Assembly (NCBI GenBank): GCA_900318265.1 | Contig: ONKA01000017.1 | Coordinates: forward strand, 43,151-107,150 | DNA: 64,000 nt | Source of the DNA: an uncultured Bacteroidales bacterium | GTDB taxonomy: Bacteria > Bacteroidota > Bacteroidia > Bacteroidales > F082 | Reading direction: 5' to 3' | Part shown: positions 59,301 to 64,000 of the stretch, piece after piece | How the letters are laid out: each line of letters begins with the position of its first letter | Position numbering within the stretch: the stretch's first letter is position 1 | Notes under the pieces: model-generated | Database searches by the model: none | Seen by the model: the letters and a program-made list of their open reading frames with translations, nothing else | What the model was told of the DNA's origin: nothing | Translations under genes and position numbers: made by a program

Positions 59301-59760
59301 CTGAATGCTGAATGATGAATGCTGAATGGCAAAGCGATGCTGATTATTTATGCTGGTTTTTTGTTATGGCAGTTAGGATGCTTAATAGCTCTTCACATTT
59401 GTCATTCAGATCATTAAACATTTCATCTGGAAGGTAATCTGTAGCATGGATAATATCAAGCCAATAACTGGTTTCACTTGCTTCTTTCAAAGCAATGCTC
59501 ATTTTGGCATAGAAATCAGGCTTGGTTTGTGCCCTAACCCCTTCTGCTACATTGGCGCCAATGCTGGTTCCAGCACGTAGTACCTGTTTAGACATAACAT
59601 ATTCATGCTTCTCTTCACATAACCATTGGTATGCTCTAATGATATCTATGGCAAAGTCTCTGCTTTTAGTCTTTATGACATTATCTCCCATTTCGTTTTA
59701 TTTTTAATCATTCCACATTCAGCATTCCACATTCAGCATTCCACATTCAGCATTCAGCAT
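59301..59760. mobile_element. four-helix-bundle gene cassette with inverted-repeat ends
   Basis: Left end CTGAATGCTGAATGATGAATGCTGAATG (59301-59328) is complementary to the right end (59709-59760), three units of CATTCCACATTCAG plus CATTCAGCAT. Between them lies only the gene at 59344. Gene-less copies of the same repeat are at 40172-40270 and 48563-48667, so the elements behave like a MITE family with one gene-bearing member. Confidence 0.65.
59344..59691 (-). CDS. four-helix-bundle (S23-like) protein
   Basis: 115 residues, MGDNVIKTKSRDFAIDIIRA at the N-terminus, then ASIGANVAEGVRAQTKPDFY and a last helix LNDKCEELLSILTAITKNQ. This is the small four-helix-bundle family related to the proteins encoded in 23S rRNA intervening sequences. 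Family members occur as stand-alone mobile-looking genes; the role is unknown. Here the gene is framed by inverted repeats. Confidence 0.9.
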   Translation of the reverse strand: MGDNVIKTKSRDFAIDIIRAYQWLCEEKHEYVMSKQVLRAGTSIGANVAEGVRAQTKPDFYAKMSIALKEASETSYWLDIIHATDYLPDEMFNDLNDKCEELLSILTAITKNQHK

Positions 59761-61092
59761 TTAAAGATTCAGCCGTTTATTCAGCGCAGCCGTCTGTTCC
59801 TCAAAACCTTTCTTGCCGAGCAAAGCAAACATATTCTTCTTGTAAGCTTCCACGCCAGGTTGGTCGAAGGGATTCACATCCAGCATGTAGCCGCTGACGG
59901 CGCAGGCCATCTCGAAGAAATAGATCAGTTCGCCGAGCACCTTCTCCGACACCTCGGGGATGACGATACGGAAGTTCGGCACACCACCGTCTTCGTGGGC
60001 CAACACAGTGCCGAGTTCAGCCTTGTGGTTCACCTCGCTGATGCGCTTGCCGGCGATGTAGTTGAGTTGGTCGAGGTCTTCGTTTTCCATCGGGATGCGG
60101 AGCTCGTGGTTCGAGTTCTCGACCGAAATCACCGTCTCGAAGAGGTTACGCAGACCGTCTTGGATGTATTGTCCCATGGAGTGGAGGTCAGTGCTGAAGG
60201 TGACCGAAGCGGGGAAGATGCCCTTGTGCTGCTTGCCGTGGCTCTCGCCGTAGAGTTGTTTCCACCATTCACTGAAATACACCAGACGCGGCTCATAGTT
60301 GACCATGATCTCGTTGGTCAGGCCTTGGGCGTAGAGGGCTTGACGCACCACGGCATATTGCGTGACGGGGTTGTCAAGAGTGGGGCAGGTCTTGCATTGT
60401 TTTTCCATCTCGATGGCACCCTTCACCAAAGCGCGGATGTCGATGCCAGCCATGGCGATGGGCAGCAGACCCACGGGGGTGAGCACCGAGAAGCGGCCGC
60501 CCACGTCGTCGGGGACGATATAGGTCTTGTAGCCCTTCACGTTGGCGAGCTGCTTGAGGGCTCCACGGGCTTTGTCGGTGATGGCGATGATGCGCGAGGC
60601 GGCTTCCTGCTCGCCGTATTTATTGATGATGTGTTGCTTCAGGATGCGGAAGGCGATGGCGGGTTCCGTCGTCGTGCCCGACTTGGAGATGACAGCCAGC
60701 GAATAGTCTTTCTTGTCGAGGATGGCCATGAGGTCGTGGAGATAGTCCTCGCTCATGTTGTGGCCTGCGTAAACGATGAGCGGTTTCTCGCCGGTGAGCG
60801 GAGCGAAGTGGTTCTGCAAGGCTTCGATGACAGCACGGGCGCCGAGATAGGAGCCGCCGATGCCGATGACAACAAAGAGGTCCGACTTTTTGCGCAGGTC
60901 GGCAGCGGTCTTCTCGATGTCGGCCAGCAGACTCTCGTCGATTTCCGAAGGAAGGTTCACCCAGCCGAGGAAGTCGTTGCCCGCGCCGGTCTTATTGAAG
61001 ATGGTTTCATAAACTTCTGAAACTCTTGATTCTAAATTGCTTTTTAGATTTTTGTCCAAAAAGGGTTGGACATGAGTAAGGTCGATTTTCAT
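59761..61092 (-). CDS. pgi: glucose-6-phosphate isomerase
   Basis: 443 residues, short bacterial form. Signatures VIGIGGSYLGARAVIEAL and SKSGTTTEPAIAFRIL, and the catalytic-base region QLYGESHGKQHKGIFP, with C-terminal VNPFDQPGVEAYKKNMF. Interconverts glucose-6-P and fructose-6-P. Single gene, divergent from the response regulator. Confidence 0.96.
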   Translation of the reverse strand: MKIDLTHVQPFLDKNLKSNLESRVSEVYETIFNKTGAGNDFLGWVNLPSEIDESLLADIEKTAADLRKKSDLFVVIGIGGSYLGARAVIEALQNHFAPLTGEKPLIVYAGHNMSEDYLHDLMAILDKKDYSLAVISKSGTTTEPAIAFRILKQHIINKYGEQEAASRIIAITDKARGALKQLANVKGYKTYIVPDDVGGRFSVLTPVGLLPIAMAGIDIRALVKGAIEMEKQCKTCPTLDNPVTQYAVVRQALYAQGLTNEIMVNYEPRLVYFSEWWKQLYGESHGKQHKGIFPASVTFSTDLHSMGQYIQDGLRNLFETVISVENSNHELRIPMENEDLDQLNYIAGKRISEVNHKAELGTVLAHEDGGVPNFRIVIPEVSEKVLGELIYFFEMACAVSGYMLDVNPFDQPGVEAYKKNMFALLGKKGFEEQTAALNKRLNL

Positions 61093-61167
61093 AATTTCTA
61101 AGTGTTAAGATGCTGCGAAGATAAGACAAAATCTTTAAGAATGTGATGGTTATATCAAAAAAAACAC

Positions 61168-61175
61168 TATCTTTG
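61168..61175 (+). promoter_or_regulatory. vegetative -7 element
   Basis: TATCTTTG, 73 bases before the response regulator ATG at 61249. Confidence 0.55.
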
Positions 61176-61248
61176 CGCAACATTTTTGGGCTCTTGCCCG
61201 TTACACGAGCAGTATTTATTTAAATTGTTTTTTAGGAGTTAATCTTAT

Positions 61249-61941
61249 ATGTCACGTTTAAAGATTTTATTGGCCGAAGACGATCGTGGATTAGGTATGA
61301 TTGTCAAGGCTTTCCTTGATGCACAGGGATACCCCACCACCTTATGTTCAAATGGAGAAGAGGCGTGGAACAGCCTGCGCGATGTGCAATATGACTTATG
61401 TATCACCGATGTGATGATGCCTGTGATGGATGGCTTCACTTTGCTGAAGCAGATCAAGGCCGTGCAGCCTATGATGCCCGTCATCGTCCTGACGGCCAAG
61501 AAGGAGCAGGACGATATTTTGGAGGGCTTCAGCTTGGGTGCCGACGATTATATCACCAAACCCTTCAGCATGGACGAGCTGTTGGCCCGCATCAAGGTGT
61601 GGGAACGTTGGTTGACCTACTCGCCGTCCGATACCCCAGCCTGCGAGTTCCGTTTGGGTGGTTTCACCTTCAACGTGCCGCATCTCACTTTGACCAATGC
61701 CAAGGGCGAGGTGCGCAAGCTGACCTCCAAGGAGATGGAGCTGTTGTACATGCTCTGTGAGCACACGGGCGAGACTTTGGAACGCCGCCATGTGTTGCAG
61801 ACTATCTGGGAGGAGGAAAACCGCACCAACGCCCGCTCTATGGACGTCTACATCACCAAGCTCCGCAAATACTTCAAGGATGACCCTGATGTCGACATCG
61901 TGAATGTGCATGGCGTGGGATTCAAGCTGGTGGTGAAGTAA
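61249..61941 (+). CDS. OmpR-family response regulator, orphan
   Basis: 230 residues. Receiver domain with ILLAEDD, the phosphorylated aspartate in YDLCITDVMMPVMDGF, TAKKEQDD (switch Thr), and ITKPF (Lys). The DNA-binding winged helix spans about 135-230 (KEMELLYMLCEHTGETLERR, then SMDVYITKLRKYFKDDPDV). No histidine kinase gene lies next to it, so its kinase is elsewhere. A terminator follows 30 bases after the stop. Confidence 0.94.
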   Translation: MSRLKILLAEDDRGLGMIVKAFLDAQGYPTTLCSNGEEAWNSLRDVQYDLCITDVMMPVMDGFTLLKQIKAVQPMMPVIVLTAKKEQDDILEGFSLGADDYITKPFSMDELLARIKVWERWLTYSPSDTPACEFRLGGFTFNVPHLTLTNAKGEVRKLTSKEMELLYMLCEHTGETLERRHVLQTIWEEENRTNARSMDVYITKLRKYFKDDPDVDIVNVHGVGFKLVVK

Positions 61942-61969
61942 GGCCACAGTCGAAATTGCAAGAAAGAAG

Positions 61970-62009
61970 GACGCAAAGAATCTCGAAAGGGATTGTTGCG
62001 TCTTTTTTT
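61970..62009 (+). terminator. rho-independent terminator
   Basis: GACGCAA (61970-61976) pairs with TTGCGTC (61996-62002), the inner part GAATC/GATT extends it, and TTTTTTT (62003-62009) follows. The next promoter (62011) directly abuts it. Confidence 0.85.
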
Positions 62010-62010
62010 A

Positions 62011-62018
62011 TACCTTTG
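62011..62018 (+). promoter_or_regulatory. vegetative -7 element, nearly leaderless
   Basis: TACCTTTG is only 5 bases before the ATG at 62024, so transcription should start at or next to the start codon. CysQ (TATCTTTGCACCATG on the minus strand) shows the same arrangement. Confidence 0.55.
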
Positions 62019-62023
62019 CAGGC

Positions 62024-63712
62024 ATGAAACGTTACGTTTGGATAGGGTTATTGGTTTTGCTGGCCTTGTCGGCCTGCGACACCACCACGCGCGAGGCGCG
62101 GCGCATGGTGGAGCGTGCCGAGCAGTTGGCCGACACCCTGCCCGACAGCACCGTGCGCCTGATTGACAGCGTGCTGCGCATGCCTGCGAGCTTCAGCGAG
62201 CGGGAGCGCATGGACATGGCCTTGCTGCAGGCCGAGGCCTTGTTTGGCGACCATGGACAGGAAATCTCGCCCGTGATGGATGACGATTTCTTCGACGAGC
62301 ACGCCAACCTCTCCACCAGTCCCGAGCTGGAACATGCCGCCGCCTATTATGCCGGGAAGAAACAATACGCCAAAGCCGCCCATGCGGCACTCTACAGCGG
62401 CTTCGTGCAGCAGCACTACAACGAGAAGGAAGCCGCCATGCGTTCGTTTAAGGAGGCGGAGCAATATGGTAAGCTTGCCACAGACAGCCTCACTGTGGCA
62501 CGGGCAGAGTATTGGATGGGGAAGATGCTGTATAGAGAAGGTAGGGAACAAGAAGCTTTAAATTCATTTATCGTTTCCGAAAGCTATATCGGGAATCATT
62601 ATGGCGAACGAGCTTTGATAGAAAACAGTAAGGCTATAATTTATATTTTGATGAATCAATATGACGATGCGAACAATTGTTTAGAGAGAGGGCTTTCTTG
62701 GACTGAAAAGGATCGTTATGAAAGAGCAAGACTAAAAGTCTTGAACAACCAGGCCGTACTTTGTCGCATACGAGGAAAATACGGTGACGCCATAGCTCAT
62801 CTTAACCAGATGGCAAGTACATCTAATATGGACGAAACAGAAGAGTTTGTTTTTTACCTTAATATGGGCAAAGCATTTCTTTTTGCCAATGAAATGGATT
62901 CTGCAATGTCATATTTCAAACGTGTTGAAACTTTGCTTTCTACCAAAGAAATCCAGGTAGAAACAAAAGCTTCTGCATATGGGGCATTGTCGCAATTTGA
63001 AGAACAGCATGGAGATATTCGGAAAGCACTACAATATAAAGATCAGCGAGAACAACTGTTGTCTAAAGTATTAGCACAGCGGCAAGAACAAGCTGTTTAT
63101 CGTATTCAAAAGCAATATGACTACGAAAGCCTGCAAAACGAGATGAACCGAAAGCTTATCCAAAGGCAACATGTCATAACTTTTTTTGGTGTACTCACCA
63201 TCATTGGTCTAATAGCATTGGCAGTTTCGCAAATACGTTTGGCAAAAACGCGGAAACAAGAAGCCGAGACGAACGCCAACTTGTTCCATTTTATGCAACA
63301 GAACAAATCGTTGGTAGAGAGCAATATGTCGCAAGAGCGAAAGGTTCTTGATGCAACGCAACAATTGTCGGATATGTATTTTGCCAAGTTCAAGACCATG
63401 CAAAAACTCAGTTTTAGCATAGAAAACCCAAAAAACAAAATAGCCCTCAAGGAGTTGGAGAAAGCGGTGTTTGGTGATGGCGAACATTGGGATGGCGTAA
63501 TAGATGTTCTTGACGTGTTGTATCCAGGATTATGGGAGTCTATTACCTTTAAATATCCAGAAATGGAAGAAATGGAACGTCGCGTGTTCATCTTGTCGCG
63601 TTTCAAGCTGTCGCGGATGGAAGAGGCTGCGCTGTTGGGCATCAGCACTAGTGTGCTCGACAAGCTCCGCACGAGGGTTCATAAGATCGTAGAGCAGGAA
63701 AAAAAGCAATAG
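62024..63712 (+). CDS. TPR lipoprotein regulator with membrane helix and C-terminal HTH
   Basis: 562 residues. Lipobox LSAC, TPR-like helices from about 25 to 370 (EHAAAYYAGKKQYAKAAHAA; ALNSFIVSESYIGNHYGERA), a single membrane helix (about 386-404, VITFFGVLTIIGLIALAVS), a coiled coil, and a C-terminal HTH (MERRVFILSRFKLSRMEEAA, then LLGISTSVLDKLRTRV). Periplasmic TPR sensor and cytoplasmic DNA-binding domain in one chain, as in other Bacteroidales regulators. The first 530 bases and the last 150 are GC-rich while the middle (62550-63450) is clearly AT-rich, which suggests a mosaic gene. A 15-bp direct repeat follows downstream. Confidence 0.85.
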   Translation: MKRYVWIGLLVLLALSACDTTTREARRMVERAEQLADTLPDSTVRLIDSVLRMPASFSERERMDMALLQAEALFGDHGQEISPVMDDDFFDEHANLSTSPELEHAAAYYAGKKQYAKAAHAALYSGFVQQHYNEKEAAMRSFKEAEQYGKLATDSLTVARAEYWMGKMLYREGREQEALNSFIVSESYIGNHYGERALIENSKAIIYILMNQYDDANNCLERGLSWTEKDRYERARLKVLNNQAVLCRIRGKYGDAIAHLNQMASTSNMDETEEFVFYLNMGKAFLFANEMDSAMSYFKRVETLLSTKEIQVETKASAYGALSQFEEQHGDIRKALQYKDQREQLLSKVLAQRQEQAVYRIQKQYDYESLQNEMNRKLIQRQHVITFFGVLTIIGLIALAVSQIRLAKTRKQEAETNANLFHFMQQNKSLVESNMSQERKVLDATQQLSDMYFAKFKTMQKLSFSIENPKNKIALKELEKAVFGDGEHWDGVIDVLDVLYPGLWESITFKYPEMEEMERRVFILSRFKLSRMEEAALLGISTSVLDKLRTRVHKIVEQEKKQ

Positions 63713-63763
63713 TTTTCTTCCAAAATCACATTGTTTTTGCATTTGAAATTTGGATTTCAGCTT

Positions 63764-63844
63764 AAAAAAGTTCGGATGTGAAAAATTGGAAATACTTGTA
63801 ATCGAGTTGTTTAAAAGCATTTAAAAATGAAAAAAGTTCGGATG
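63764..63844 (+). promoter_or_regulatory. 15-bp perfect direct repeat, operator candidate
   Basis: AAAAAAGTTCGGATG occurs at 63764-63778 and again at 63830-63844, 66 bases apart, between the TPR/HTH regulator gene and the start of a secreted protein gene. The spacing is about six helical turns, so both would lie on one face. Confidence 0.6.
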
Positions 63845-63944
63845 GCATTTTGGATATGCATCCAAATGTTTATTATTGCACCATAAATCGTTTCACGACA
63901 TGTGTCATTAATCCATATATTGTTAATCACAAAAAACAAACAAA

Positions 63945-64000
63945 ATGAAAAGGCATCTTATAATAATTGTTTTTGCCTTGTCGGCAATAGCGATGCGAGC
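63945..64000 (+). CDS. secreted protein, 5' end only
   Basis: ATG AAA AGG CAT CTT ATA ATA ATT GTT: MKRHLIIIVFALSAIAMRA is a signal peptide. The gene runs off the right edge. It is 232 bases downstream of the TPR/HTH regulator and likely its target. Confidence 0.6.
   Translation, partial: MKRHLIIIVFALSAIAMR

Noticed and set aside
59709-59760. Short repeat array resembling a CRISPR
   Set aside because: Three 14-base units without spacers, part of an inverted repeat shared with other loci.
59626-61020. Long plus-strand open frame of 464 codons opposite pgi
   Set aside because: It is the antisense shadow of pgi, whose active-site motifs are clear; the frame has His/Val/Asp-rich composition typical of a reverse frame.
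1-64000. tRNA and rRNA genes
   Set aside because: No cloverleaf or conserved rRNA segment was recognised on either strand by reading; a tRNA scan was not possible.

Overview
The window looks like a chromosomal segment of a Bacteroidales-type Bacteroidetes. Supporting signs are vegetative promoters of the TAnnTTTG type, two secreted proteins ending in type IX secretion (Por) C-terminal domains, DUF4369-thioredoxin lipoproteins, an RND pump with a lipoprotein adaptor, an orphan OmpR-type regulator, and dense REP-like palindromes between genes. Housekeeping genes are near 50% GC by eye; the regulatory genes at 0.5-1.3 and 9.8-12.3 kb and the defence block at 12.4-26.5 kb are visibly more AT-rich. 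No rRNA, tRNA or CRISPR array was seen.

Region 1 (1-12.3 kb) starts with the 5' part of ruvC and then holds what looks like a self-contained transcription network. It has two small sigma70-family factors (553-1260, 10722-11318) and a truncated RpoN-like protein (11409-12317) that keeps the HTH and the RpoN box but lacks region I. Three -24/-12-like elements (TTGGC-N7-TTG) precede exactly these three genes. Six copies of a second, very regular promoter, GGTTGA(A/T)AA-N15-CTATA, occur in the window. This reads as an E. coli-style TTGAAA-N17-TATA promoter, which is unexpected in a phylum whose main sigma factor uses TTTG / TAnnTTTG. The copies precede an AAA+ ATPase with a clan-CD (caspase/CHAT-like) protein, several unknown genes, the sigma/RpoN-like locus, a WG-repeat / 2H phosphoesterase / PARG-like operon, and a coiled-coil protein. 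sbcDC lies inside this region under an ordinary promoter.

Region 2 (12.4-26.5 kb) is a defence island. A PLD-SNF2 helicase and an Eco57I-type DNA methyltransferase form an apparent two-gene restriction system. The methyltransferase C-terminus can be exchanged by DNA inversion: two silent, inverted, in-frame C-terminal cassettes and a serine recombinase follow it, and each variant starts at a shared 19-22 bp sequence. One copy of that sequence forms the 3' end of the recombinase gene. A small unknown gene, a Z1-domain ATPase and an AlbA_2/Schlafen-like protein complete the island.

Region 3 (26.7-31 kb) returns to the special promoters (two operons) and then has two tandem secreted proteins built of about 16-residue repeats. 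Region 4 (31-64 kb) is mostly core: radA, a CotH/lamin-tail T9SS protein, recJ, purH-mreBCD, two thioredoxin lipoproteins, cysQ (with a REP element inside the coding frame), topA, a deoxyhypusine-synthase-like gene, a ureohydrolase-fold protein with lost metal ligands, a PPAD-like peptidylarginine deiminase, an RND efflux operon, a four-helix-bundle gene flanked by inverted repeats, pgi, an orphan response regulator, and a TPR/HTH lipoprotein regulator followed by a 15-bp direct repeat and the start of a secreted protein gene.
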